Shown: positions 31,559 to 42,342 of the stretch, piece by piece
How the letters are laid out: each line of letters begins with the position of its first letter
Numbering within the stretch: the first letter of the stretch is position 1
Origin: Phycisphaerales bacterium
GTDB taxonomy: Bacteria > Planctomycetota > Phycisphaerae > Phycisphaerales > UBA1924
NCBI GenBank assembly: GCA_020850415.1
Contig: JADZER010000017.1
Location: 124,001 to 188,000, forward strand
Length of the DNA stretch: 64,000 bases
Reading direction: 5' to 3'
Made by a program: the position numbers and the translations under genes
The notes under the pieces: generated by a model
The model's database searches: none
What the model was told of the DNA's origin: nothing
What the model saw: the letters and a program-made list of their open reading frames with translations, nothing else

Positions 31559-32632
31559 TCAGCGGCGCCAGGCGAGGCGGGCGAAGATCGGCTTGTGGTC
31601 CGAGCCCGTGTCCTCGCCGGCCCACGCCTGCAGACACTCGAGCTGCGCCGGGAAGGCGATGTGATCGAGGGTGATGCCGGGCGCGTACTTCAGGGGCGTG
31701 ATCCGCGGCCAGGTCGCGCCGGGGCCCTCGCCGGCGGCGCGGTGGGCCTCCCGGTAGCCGCGGGTGCGGAGGGCGTCGAGCGGCTGGGCGCCCCACGGGG
31801 CGTTGAAATCGCCGCCGACGATGGCCGGAGCGCCGCGTGCGGCGAGGTCATCGAGATACGCCCCCATCCGCCAGGCCATGGCCGCCTGCTCGGCGGTGCG
31901 GGTGAGGTTGAGCGGGGAGGTGAGGTGGATGTTCCAGAGGCAGAGCTCGCGGCCCTCGAACTCGATGAAGGCGGAGATCTGGGGGAGCGGGTTCGAGTCG
32001 TCGAGTGGGGCGATCACGGGGTCGCGGGTGAACGGGAGGCGGCTGAAGACGGCCTGGCCGAAGTTGTCTTCGCGCAGGATCGCGACGGAGTGGTACTCGT
32101 CGTCGAGGGCGGCGTGGAGGCGGGCGGCGGAGGCGTCGCGGACCTCCTGCACGAGGATGACATCGGGGCGGTGCTCGCGGATCTGGGCGAACAGCTGCTC
32201 CTCGGAGCGTGTTGAGGCGAGGAGGTTCGCGCTCAGGACGAGGAGGGAGCCGTCGGGAGTGGGCGGCGTGGGGGGCGTGCGGGGTCCGGGCGGCGCGAAG
32301 GAAAGGAGCCAGGGGCCGAGGCTGATCGCGAGCAGCGGGAGGCCGGCGAGGGCGGCTTTGCGGGCGCGGAGGAGGAGCAGGATGCACAGGGCCACGAGCA
32401 GCGCCATGCCCGCGTGGGGCAGGAAGGTGGTGCCCATGAGGCTGCACCAGGTGAGGAGTGTTTCGACCGGGCCCATCCCGTCGGCGGGCGAGGGCCGGTA
32501 GAGCAGGGCGAGGGCCAGGGCGGCGTAGCCGGCGAGGACGCCGATGGCCCCGAGCCTCGCCGCGGCTCGGCGGATGGGTGCGGGGCGCATGGGATTGGGT
32601 TGTTCGTGGTGGTCGCGTTCAGGCGGCGGCAT
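31559..32632 (-). CDS. Endonuclease/exonuclease/phosphatase (EEP) family membrane protein
   Basis: The product is 357 aa from the ATG at 32632, or 343 aa from the alternative ATG at 32590. Three predicted membrane helices at the N-terminus (IGVLAGYAALALALLY, TTFLPHAGMALLVALCILLLL, LAGLPLLAISLGPWLLSF) are followed by an EEP domain: LLVLSANLLAST, VILVQEVRDA, IVGGDFNAPW and the catalytic GSDHKPIFARLAW. This is the YafD/DUF-type membrane EEP group with presumed phosphodiesterase activity; the substrate is unknown. The upstream start overlaps the end of hpf by 14 nt, which suggests translational coupling in a clpB-hpf-EEP operon. Confidence 0.85.
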   Translation of the reverse strand: MPPPERDHHEQPNPMRPAPIRRAAARLGAIGVLAGYAALALALLYRPSPADGMGPVETLLTWCSLMGTTFLPHAGMALLVALCILLLLRARKAALAGLPLLAISLGPWLLSFAPPGPRTPPTPPTPDGSLLVLSANLLASTRSEEQLFAQIREHRPDVILVQEVRDASAARLHAALDDEYHSVAILREDNFGQAVFSRLPFTRDPVIAPLDDSNPLPQISAFIEFEGRELCLWNIHLTSPLNLTRTAEQAAMAWRMGAYLDDLAARGAPAIVGGDFNAPWGAQPLDALRTRGYREAHRAAGEGPGATWPRITPLKYAPGITLDHIAFPAQLECLQAWAGEDTGSDHKPIFARLAWRR

Positions 32633-32936
32633 CGGCCTTCTCGAACCTCTTTCCGACGGCCCGCGCGAGCTTGCGCGAGGCGTCGGTCACGACCTGGTAG
32701 AGGTCGTCTCCGTCTTCGGTGACGGCGATGGGGTCCATGCCGCGCGGGCGGGCCTCGAGCACGCACCGCTTATCCGCCCTGCCGTGCTTGCCCCCGTTGC
32801 CATCGCCGACATGGGCCTCGATGCGGGTCAGCCGATCAAGGAAGTGCTTGCAGTCGCGTTCGACCTGGGTGCGCACATGCGCGTCGAGCGCGTCTGACCG
32901 ATCGGTGCCCGAGTACGAGATCTCCAGGTGCAGCAT
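32619..32936 (-). CDS. hpf: Ribosome hibernation-promoting factor, short form (HPF/RaiA family)
   Basis: The 105-aa protein binds the 30S subunit and promotes ribosome inactivation in stationary phase. AAAGGAG lies 5 nt before ATG 32936. The family layout is recognisable: the opening strand LHLEISYSGTDRSDALDAHVRTQVERD, the central HGRADKRCVLEARPRGMDPIAVTEDGDDLYQVVTDASRKLARAVGKRFEK helix, and no C-terminal dimerisation domain. It therefore belongs to the short HPF/YfiA type. Its position between clpB and an EEP gene fits a stress-response cluster. Confidence 0.85.
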   Translation of the reverse strand: MLHLEISYSGTDRSDALDAHVRTQVERDCKHFLDRLTRIEAHVGDGNGGKHGRADKRCVLEARPRGMDPIAVTEDGDDLYQVVTDASRKLARAVGKRFEKADAAA

Positions 32937-33031
32937 GGTCGTCTCCTTTGTCCCCTCCCATCGGCTATACGGGCGGGGCGGACACAGAGTTCGCCGGTCC
33001 GGGTCGGGGCAGGTATCGGTTTGTGCGGGCT

Positions 33032-35785
<2,754 letters not shown>

Positions 35786-36282
35786 GGCAAGCCTCCCGGC
35801 GCTGGAGCGCGCCGCCACCCGGCCCTATGCAACCCGCGCGCCAGATCCATCGGGCGCCGAACAGGGCCCCGGGATCGCGTTCGCTGGCGAACCCGCGGCC
35901 GCCTGCCAACCTGGCAGTAAGCTCGCAGCGCCGCACGCCCCCGGTGTCCGACGGATCGCGCGAGGCCGTCGCGCCGGGAGAGCTCGAGTGCTCGGGGCTG
36001 GCGAGCCTCTGCCCGGCGACAACAACCGCGTGCCGGTCTGTTTCCTGGGTGCCCGGGCCGCGGGCTGTTGAGCGCGGCGGGCGATCAGCGGACACAAGAG
36101 GGTGTAATCACCAGCGGGCCGAAGTGTCCTAGATTGCCAATCTTGCATCGGGCGTCAGCGGCTTGGGCGGGCAGGTACGCGCCCCGGGGGGGTCCACAGA
36201 GATTCCCCTTGCCTGGCGAACACCTTCCGATAGACTCCGCTCAGACCCGTAAGTGTCTGCTGCGGGCCAGGAGAGAGCGCCC
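35786..36282. other. Intergenic region between divergent clpB and the beta-helix cluster
   Basis: 497 bp. The ORFs shown on both strands here lack coding character. I see no CIRCE element for clpB. The plus-strand half holds a clear promoter for the beta-helix operon (36209-36236) and a small AGATT/AATCT inverted repeat near 36131. Nothing else could be supported. Confidence 0.6.
36209..36236 (+). promoter_or_regulatory. Promoter of the beta-helix operon (TTGCCT-16-TAGACT)
   Basis: -35 TTGCCT (36209-36214), 16-bp spacer, -10 TAGACT (36231-36236). A leader of about 40 nt with GGAGAG precedes ATG 36283, so this is a conventional Shine-Dalgarno gene. Confidence 0.55.
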
Positions 36283-37530
36283 ATGTTCCGTCAACTCGCC
36301 ACTCCCGCCGCCCTGGGCGGAGCCGTTGTTCTCGCGCTGGTGTCGATGGCCCTGTTCGCCGGCCCGTTGGACCCGCCCTCGGGCCCGGTCGCGCCCACCT
36401 ACAAGACCCTCGCCGAGGTCGAGCCACGCATCGCCATCAACTCCACCAACACCCCCGGCGACGACGACAGCGCGTACAGAATCACCAAATCGGGAAGCTA
36501 CTACCTGACGGCGAACATGCTGATCGGGGGCGAGCGGGGGATCGAGATCGCCGCCAGCGGCGTGACGATCGATCTCAACGGGTTCCAGATCTCGGGGTTC
36601 GGCGGGCTGGAGGCCATCGCCGCGTCCAGCACGGCGCTGGAGCGCGTCACCATCCGCAACGGCTTCATCGCGACATGCAACCAGGGAATCTACCTGCCGG
36701 ACACCCCCGGCGTGATCGTCGACCGGGTCACCGTCGAGGATAGCCTCAATGGCGACGGGATCAATGTGGGCGAGTACTCCGTCGTGCGCGACTGCATCGC
36801 GGTCGGGAACTCAGACTACGGGATCTACGCCGGGGAGGGCAGCTCCGTGGTCGGCTGCGTCGCGAGCGACAACTCCGAGGCGGGCATCGTCGGCCTGGAC
36901 GGGTGCACCATCAGCGCCTGCTCCGCGATCTCCAACGGCGACGCAGGCATCATCGCCCAGTCCCGGTGCATCATCGTCGACTGCACCTCCGCCTTGAACA
37001 CCACCAACGGCATCAGTACCCTTAGCGGCTGCACCATCACCAACTGCTCGGCGGCCGGCAACGGAAGCCAGGGCATCAACGCCCAGGCCGGCTGCACCAT
37101 CACCAACTGCTCGGCGTCCGAGAACGGCGCCGTCGGCATCGCCGCCCTTAACGGCTCCGTGATCGTCGGCTGCTCGGCGACCGAGAACGACAGGGACGGC
37201 ATCGATGTGAGCTTCTCCTGCACCGTCCGCGGCAACACCTGCGCCTACAACGGCTGGCTGAGCGGCAGCGGTGCGGGGATCCGTGTTCAGAACGACGGCA
37301 ACCGCATCGAGGGCAACACATGCATCGGCGCCGACCGCGGCATCGATGTGGACGGCGCCGACAACATCATCGTCCGCAACACCTGCTCGGGCAACACCAC
37401 CAACTGGACCATCGTCGCCGGCAACGCCTACGGCCCGATCGTCGTCACCCCCTCGGGCGGCGCCGTCAGCGGCAACTCGGCCGCCGCGGCCCTGGGCTCG
37501 ACAGATCCCAACGCGAACTTCACCTATTGA
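36283..37530 (+). CDS. Exported right-handed beta-helix protein, cluster copy 1
   Basis: The 415-aa protein has a signal peptide (LGGAVVLALVSMALFAG) and starts at ATG 36283 behind GGAGAG. A conserved head follows (LDPPSGPVAPTYKTLAEVEP, then NTPGDDDSAYRITKSGSYYL). The body is a ladder of about 20-23-residue rungs of the form 'GxxIxxCSAxxNGxxGI', typical of parallel beta-helix (Pbl/PbH1) proteins. The terminal part TTNWTIVAGNAYGPIV and DPNANFTY is shared with copies 3 and 4. Beta-helix proteins often bind or cut polysaccharide, but I see no catalytic residues of a polysaccharide lyase, so the activity is open. Confidence 0.85.
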   Translation: MFRQLATPAALGGAVVLALVSMALFAGPLDPPSGPVAPTYKTLAEVEPRIAINSTNTPGDDDSAYRITKSGSYYLTANMLIGGERGIEIAASGVTIDLNGFQISGFGGLEAIAASSTALERVTIRNGFIATCNQGIYLPDTPGVIVDRVTVEDSLNGDGINVGEYSVVRDCIAVGNSDYGIYAGEGSSVVGCVASDNSEAGIVGLDGCTISACSAISNGDAGIIAQSRCIIVDCTSALNTTNGISTLSGCTITNCSAAGNGSQGINAQAGCTITNCSASENGAVGIAALNGSVIVGCSATENDRDGIDVSFSCTVRGNTCAYNGWLSGSGAGIRVQNDGNRIEGNTCIGADRGIDVDGADNIIVRNTCSGNTTNWTIVAGNAYGPIVVTPSGGAVSGNSAAAALGSTDPNANFTY

Positions 37531-37545
37531 ACGGAAGGACAGACC

Positions 37546-38796
37546 ATGCACCACCCCACACCGTCCGACACCCCCATCCCCGCCGCCCGGGCCCCGGAGC
37601 GCCGCGCGATGCTCGCCGGCCTCGGCGGGCTGGCCGCCGGAGCCATGCTGGCGGGCGGGAGGGCGGCGCAGGCCGGCCCCCTCGACCCGCCCGCGGGCCC
37701 GGTGACCAGCACCGGCAAGACCCTGACGGAGGTCGAGCCGCGGATCGCGGTCAACGCGGCCAACACCCCCGGCGACGCGGACAACCAGTACAGGATCAGC
37801 CAGCCGGGCTCCTACTACCTCACCGGCAACATCACCGGCGCCTCGGGCAAGACCTGCATCTACATCGCCAGCTCGCGCGTGACGCTCGATCTCAACGGGT
37901 TCGCGCTCAACGGGGTCGCGGGGGCGGTGAACGGCGTCCGCGCCAACGCCAACCACGGCGTCGCGATCCGCAACGGGAGCGTGCTGGACTTCGCCACAGG
38001 CATCGACGCGCAGGAGACCAACGGCTCGCGCCTCGACAACCTCTGCGCCACCTCCAACAACATCGGCTTCAAGATCGGGCTTACCGCCGTCGTGACCGAC
38101 TGCACATCGGTGGACAATGCCTCCACCGGCTTCACGGTGTTCTCGACCTCCTCGCTGACCCGCTGCAGCTCCCGCGGCGGGGGCTCGCGCGGGTTCAGCA
38201 TCGGGCGCGGGTGCACGCTCACCGACTGCAACGCGTGGACCGCCGCGACCGGGTTCTTCATCGACGGCGAGAGCGTGCTTGAGAAGTGCAGCTCCCGCGA
38301 GAATTCCAGCCACGGCTTCAATATCCAGGAGTCGTGCGTGCTCATCGGGTGCAACGCATATGACAACGGCGGCATCGGCTTCTTCGCGACGGCCCGGTCG
38401 CGCATGACCAACTGCGTCTCGAGGGCCAACGCCTACGGCTTCAGCATGGTCGAGGCGAACGCGCTCGTGGAGTGCACCTCCGCGAGCAACACCACCGACG
38501 GGCTCTTCATCGACGGCAACGCCAACACCGTCGAGCGGTCCACCTTCCACGAGAACACCCGCTACGGCATCAACCTCACCAGCGGCGTCGGCAACACCAT
38601 CGACGGCAACCTGATCACCTACAACGGCGACACCGGGCTCCGCGTGAACGCCTCCAACAACCTCGCCACCCGCAACCGGGCCCGCGGCAACGGTGCGAAC
38701 TACACCTTCGTCAGCGGCGCCGACTACGGCGTCGTCCTCACCAACCCGGGCGCGGGGTTCACCTCCTCGGCCGCGTGGGCCAATTTCGCGTACTGA
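37546..38796 (+). CDS. Exported beta-helix protein, cluster copy 2 (Tat-like leader)
   Basis: The 416-aa protein begins 15 nt after copy 1. Its leader differs from the other three: a longer n-region with APERRAMLAGLGGLAAGAMLAGG, a plausible twin-arginine signal. After cleavage the same head module appears (GPLDPPAGPVTSTGKTLTEV ... NTPGDADNQYRISQPGSYYL), then 'GF.I...C.L..C.a' rungs of beta-helix type. The end WANFAY corresponds to NFTY in the others. Export of one copy by Tat while its sisters use Sec would be unusual; the exact route needs a predictor. Confidence 0.8.
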   Translation: MHHPTPSDTPIPAARAPERRAMLAGLGGLAAGAMLAGGRAAQAGPLDPPAGPVTSTGKTLTEVEPRIAVNAANTPGDADNQYRISQPGSYYLTGNITGASGKTCIYIASSRVTLDLNGFALNGVAGAVNGVRANANHGVAIRNGSVLDFATGIDAQETNGSRLDNLCATSNNIGFKIGLTAVVTDCTSVDNASTGFTVFSTSSLTRCSSRGGGSRGFSIGRGCTLTDCNAWTAATGFFIDGESVLEKCSSRENSSHGFNIQESCVLIGCNAYDNGGIGFFATARSRMTNCVSRANAYGFSMVEANALVECTSASNTTDGLFIDGNANTVERSTFHENTRYGINLTSGVGNTIDGNLITYNGDTGLRVNASNNLATRNRARGNGANYTFVSGADYGVVLTNPGAGFTSSAAWANFAY

Positions 38797-38853
38797 CCAC
38801 CCCACCACCGACCCCGCCACCATCCCCCCCCCCGACCCCCGAGAAGCCCACCC

Positions 38854-40167
38854 ATGCACCGCCACACCGCACCCATCATCGCCGCCCTCGCCCTCGGCTC
38901 CGCGGCCCTGCTCCTCGCCGGCCCGCTCGACCCGCCCGCGGGCCCCGTCGCGCCCACCTACAAGACCCTCGCCGAGGTCGAGCCGCGCACCGCCATCAAC
39001 TCCACCAACACCCCCGGCGACGCCGACTCACTCTACAGAATTACCCAGCCCGGCTCGTACTACCTGCCCGGCAACATCACCGGCGTTGCCGGCAAGCAAG
39101 GCATCCAGATCGAGGCGTCCAGCGTCACGGTCGACCTCGGCGGGTTTGCATTGACGGGAGTGCCCGGATCGCTCGCGGGGATATCGGTCGAGGGCACACG
39201 CACGGGCGTCGCGGTCACCAACGGGACGGTGGGCGGCTGGGGCGGGGAGGGTGTGATGCTGATCAACCCGGCCTCGGGCAGCGGTGAGCAGCAGCGTGTC
39301 GAGCGGATCAACTCGGTCGGGAACGCGGAGGAGGGCATCGTCGTGGGCGACGGGTCCGTCGTGCGGAACTGCCAGGTCCGCGACTGCATGGGCTCGCAGG
39401 GCATCCGGGCGCGGGGCACCGCGCTGGTCGACTCGTGCGTCGTGATCGATAACAACGGGGTCGGGATCGACGCGGGCAGCGGGTCCACCGTGACCAACTG
39501 CACGGTCTCCGGGAGTTCGACATCGGGGATCATCGTCGGCGACGGCGCGACCGTCACGGCGTGCACCTCTCGCGGCAACGGCGCAGGGGGCATCATCGGC
39601 GGGTTCGGGTGCACGCTCTCTCACTGCAACACATCGCTCAACGACGCCATGGGCGTGAGGATCGACTTCGAGGGCAACATCACGGCATGCAGCTCGGTGG
39701 GCAACGGGACATTCGGCTTCCAGCTGGGCTACCGCTCCCTGATCGTGGGCTCCTCGGCCGAAACGAATGTCGCCGACGGGATCTACGCGTTCGGAACCTG
39801 CACGATCCGGGCGAACAACTGCTCCTCCAACGGCTCGGGCGGCGACGGCGCCGGCATCCACACCACCGGCGATGACTCCGTCATCGAAGGCAATCACTGC
39901 GAGTCCAACGACCGGGGCATCGACATCGACGGCGACGGCGCCCGCGTCGAGGCCAACATGTGCGCCGGCAACGGCATCGGCTACGCCATCAACGGCGTCG
40001 ATAACTTCTTCTCACGCAACACGGCGCGGGGCAACGCCACGAACTGGGCGGTCGTCGCGGGCAATGTGATCTTCGTCGTCGAGGCCGCCACGGCGGGGAT
40101 CGTCGTGGGCGACAGCGGCGGCGTCTCGCCCGGCAGCACCAACCCCAACGCGAACTACTCGCACTGA
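38854..40167 (+). CDS. Exported beta-helix protein, cluster copy 3
   Basis: The 437-aa protein has the signal peptide IIAALALGSAALLLAG and the head LDPPAGPVAPTYKTLAEVEP, which is nearly identical at the DNA level to that of copy 1. The rungs run GGxxxCxxRGNGAGGIIGG and similar. The C-terminal part includes RGNATNWAVVAGN and NPNANYSH. A 57-nt C-rich gap separates it from copy 2. The near-identity of the head with copy 1, against diverged rungs, points to repeated duplication with selection or conversion on the head. Confidence 0.8.
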   Translation: MHRHTAPIIAALALGSAALLLAGPLDPPAGPVAPTYKTLAEVEPRTAINSTNTPGDADSLYRITQPGSYYLPGNITGVAGKQGIQIEASSVTVDLGGFALTGVPGSLAGISVEGTRTGVAVTNGTVGGWGGEGVMLINPASGSGEQQRVERINSVGNAEEGIVVGDGSVVRNCQVRDCMGSQGIRARGTALVDSCVVIDNNGVGIDAGSGSTVTNCTVSGSSTSGIIVGDGATVTACTSRGNGAGGIIGGFGCTLSHCNTSLNDAMGVRIDFEGNITACSSVGNGTFGFQLGYRSLIVGSSAETNVADGIYAFGTCTIRANNCSSNGSGGDGAGIHTTGDDSVIEGNHCESNDRGIDIDGDGARVEANMCAGNGIGYAINGVDNFFSRNTARGNATNWAVVAGNVIFVVEAATAGIVVGDSGGVSPGSTNPNANYSH

Positions 40168-40200
40168 TCGTCGAACACCACCAACCACCCGGAACCACAC

Positions 40201-41523
40201 ATGAAGCGCAACACCATCACCTGCACCGCCATCGCGTCGCTCACCCTCCTCGCCGGCGCCGCCCTCCTCCTCGCGGGCCCGCTGGACCCGCCGAACGGGC
40301 CGGTGTCGCCGACATACAAGACCCTCGCCGAGGTCGAGCCGCGGATCGCCGTCAACGCGACCAATACCCCCGGCGACGCCGACAGTGTCTTCAGGATCAC
40401 CCAATCCGGCTCGTACTACCTGACCGCCAATGTGTTGGGGGAGAGCGGCAAGCACGGCATCCAGATCGCCGCGAGCAATGTCACGCTCGACCTCGCCGGC
40501 TTCGCGCTCCGCGGGGCCGCCGGGTCGCTCGACGGGATCAATGTCGCTACCTCCCGCGGGGTGGGCATCACCATCCGCAACGGGACGATCAGCAACTGGG
40601 GCGACTGCGGGCTTGAATGCGAGTACAACGCGGGAAACCCGCCGCAGGTCGCCCTCCACGATCTGCACGCCGACGGGAACGCCACCGAGGGCTTCCGCCT
40701 CGAACGCGACAATGTTGTCACCGCGTGTTTCGCGCTCGAGAACGGCGGCGATGGCTTCAATGCCGTCGCCAACACCACCTTCGCCCTGTGTATGGCCAAG
40801 TTCAACGGCGGGACGGGCCTGGATTCCGGGAGCGGTTCGGTCGTCAACGGGTGCATCGCGGCCGCCAACGCCGGCAACGGCTTCGCCCTCGCCCTCCAGA
40901 GCACGCTCGCCGATTCGATCGCCGAGGGCAACGCGATCGGCATCACCGCCCAGGCCAGCGTCATCCGCGACTGCGTCGTCTCCAGCAGCGACAGCCACGG
41001 CGCCTCCGTCTTCGGGGCGTGCACCATCGCCGATTCCACCTTCTACCGCAACGGCGGGAACGGCGTCGACCTCAACGGCGGCACCAACATCAAGAACTGC
41101 ACCGCCACCGAGAACGACGGCAGCGGCTTCAGCATCGGCACGACCTCCTCCATCCAGGGCTGCACCGCCCGCGACAACGGCAGCCACGGCATCAAGGCCA
41201 CCAACGCGGCGATCATCCTCCAGAACCAGTGCTACAACAACGGCCAGGGTCTGCTCGCGGGCGCCGGCATCAGCGTCGACGGGTCGGACAACCGCGTCGA
41301 GGGCAACAACTGCTCGAGCCAGGACCTCGGCATCGATGTCAACGCCGGCGGCAACATCATCATCCGAAACACCTGCTCGGGCAACACCACCAACTGGACC
41401 CTCACGAGCGGAAACTCGATCGCCCCGATCGTCGCCGCCTCCACCAACCTCTTCGGGGTCAGCGGCGACACCTACGCCGGCAGCCTCGGCTCCACCGACC
41501 CCAACGCCAATTTCACATACTGA
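40201..41523 (+). CDS. Exported beta-helix protein, cluster copy 4
   Basis: The 440-aa protein has the signal peptide TAIASLTLLAGAALLLAG and the head LDPPNGPVSPTYKTLAEVEP ... NTPGDADSVFRITQSGSYYL. Beta-helix rungs follow to the shared tail CSGNTTNWTLTSGNSIAPIV and DPNANFTY. The tail DNA around CSGNTTNWT matches copy 1 over about 30 nt. The short intergenic distances (15, 57, 33 nt) indicate one transcript for all four, and probably for the WGENIGW-repeat gene 33 nt further on. Confidence 0.8.
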   Translation: MKRNTITCTAIASLTLLAGAALLLAGPLDPPNGPVSPTYKTLAEVEPRIAVNATNTPGDADSVFRITQSGSYYLTANVLGESGKHGIQIAASNVTLDLAGFALRGAAGSLDGINVATSRGVGITIRNGTISNWGDCGLECEYNAGNPPQVALHDLHADGNATEGFRLERDNVVTACFALENGGDGFNAVANTTFALCMAKFNGGTGLDSGSGSVVNGCIAAANAGNGFALALQSTLADSIAEGNAIGITAQASVIRDCVVSSSDSHGASVFGACTIADSTFYRNGGNGVDLNGGTNIKNCTATENDGSGFSIGTTSSIQGCTARDNGSHGIKATNAAIILQNQCYNNGQGLLAGAGISVDGSDNRVEGNNCSSQDLGIDVNAGGNIIIRNTCSGNTTNWTLTSGNSIAPIVAASTNLFGVSGDTYAGSLGSTDPNANFTY

Positions 41524-41556
41524 TCCCATACGCGCGCAAGCGAAAAGGACCGAACC

Positions 41557-42225
41557 ATGAACCGTATCCACCAGACTACAGCCGCCGTCGCGCTCGCCCT
41601 CGCAACCCTCCTCGCCGCACCCGCCCTCGCCCAGTCCGACATCCTCCCCAAGTACAAGCACGCCTGGGGCGAGAACATCGGCTGGCTCAACTGGCGGGAC
41701 GCCGGAGACCCCGAAGGCCAGCAGGGCGTCGCCTACTACGGCAAGTACCTCGGCGGCTATGTCTGGGGCGAGAACACCGGCTGGATCACCGTCGGCGACG
41801 GCTCACCCGCCAACGGCTCCGCCTACGCCAACACCGCCGGCGCCGACTGCGGCGTCAACATCAACACCTCCACCGGACACCTCACCGGCATGGCCTGGGG
41901 CGAGAACATCGGCTGGATCAACTTCAACGGCGGCGCACTCGCCACCCCGCCGCAGCCCGCCCGCCTCGACTTCGACGCCTTCCGACTCCGCGGCTACGCG
42001 TGGGCCGAGAATGTCGGCTGGATCAACCTCGACGACGACGAGCATTATGTCGCCTTCTTCTGCCCGGCCGACTTCAACCAGGACTTCCTCGTCAACACCC
42101 TCGATGTCCTGGCGTTCCTCAACGCGTGGGCCAACGGCCAGCCCGGAGGCGACTTCAACAACGACGGCACCATCAACACCATCGATGTCCTGGCCTTCCT
42201 CAACGCCTGGGCCGCGGGCTGCTGA
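41557..42225 (+). CDS. Secreted WGENIGW-repeat protein with GC-type dockerin tail
   Basis: The 222-aa protein has the signal peptide ALALATLLAAPALAQ. The core carries a tryptophan-rich repeat four times: HAWGENIGWLNW, YVWGENTGWITV, MAWGENIGWINF and YAWAENVGWINL, spaced about 35-45 residues. Two dockerin-like repeats (DFNQDFLVNTLDVLAFLNAW; DFNNDGTINTIDVLAFLNAW) and a terminal AGC follow. The first dockerin loop reads QDF where Gly is normal, so its Ca site may be weak. The W-repeat suggests a carbohydrate- or surface-interacting fold; no function is assigned. Confidence 0.8.
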   Translation: MNRIHQTTAAVALALATLLAAPALAQSDILPKYKHAWGENIGWLNWRDAGDPEGQQGVAYYGKYLGGYVWGENTGWITVGDGSPANGSAYANTAGADCGVNINTSTGHLTGMAWGENIGWINFNGGALATPPQPARLDFDAFRLRGYAWAENVGWINLDDDEHYVAFFCPADFNQDFLVNTLDVLAFLNAWANGQPGGDFNNDGTINTIDVLAFLNAWAAGC

Positions 42226-42282
42226 GCCCGCCGCCCACGCGCCGTCCCCCCGCCGACCGACCCAGAACCCCCGTCAAGAGGG

Positions 42283-42311
42283 TTGGTCAGCGCCCCGGGG
42301 CCCGATAGACT
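42283..42311 (+). promoter_or_regulatory. Promoter for the FG-GAP gene pair (TTGGTC-17-TAGACT)
   Basis: -35 TTGGTC (42283-42288), 17-bp spacer, -10 TAGACT (42306-42311). AAGGAGG lies in the leader before ATG 42343. Confidence 0.55.
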
Positions 42312-42342
42312 CTGGTCGGTCCGGCTCGTGAAGGAGGGGCGC

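Noticed and set aside
35786-36282. A CIRCE or heat-shock sigma promoter upstream of clpB.
   Set aside because: I searched by eye for TTAGCACTC/GAGTGCTAA arms and for a good sigma-32 pair and found none.
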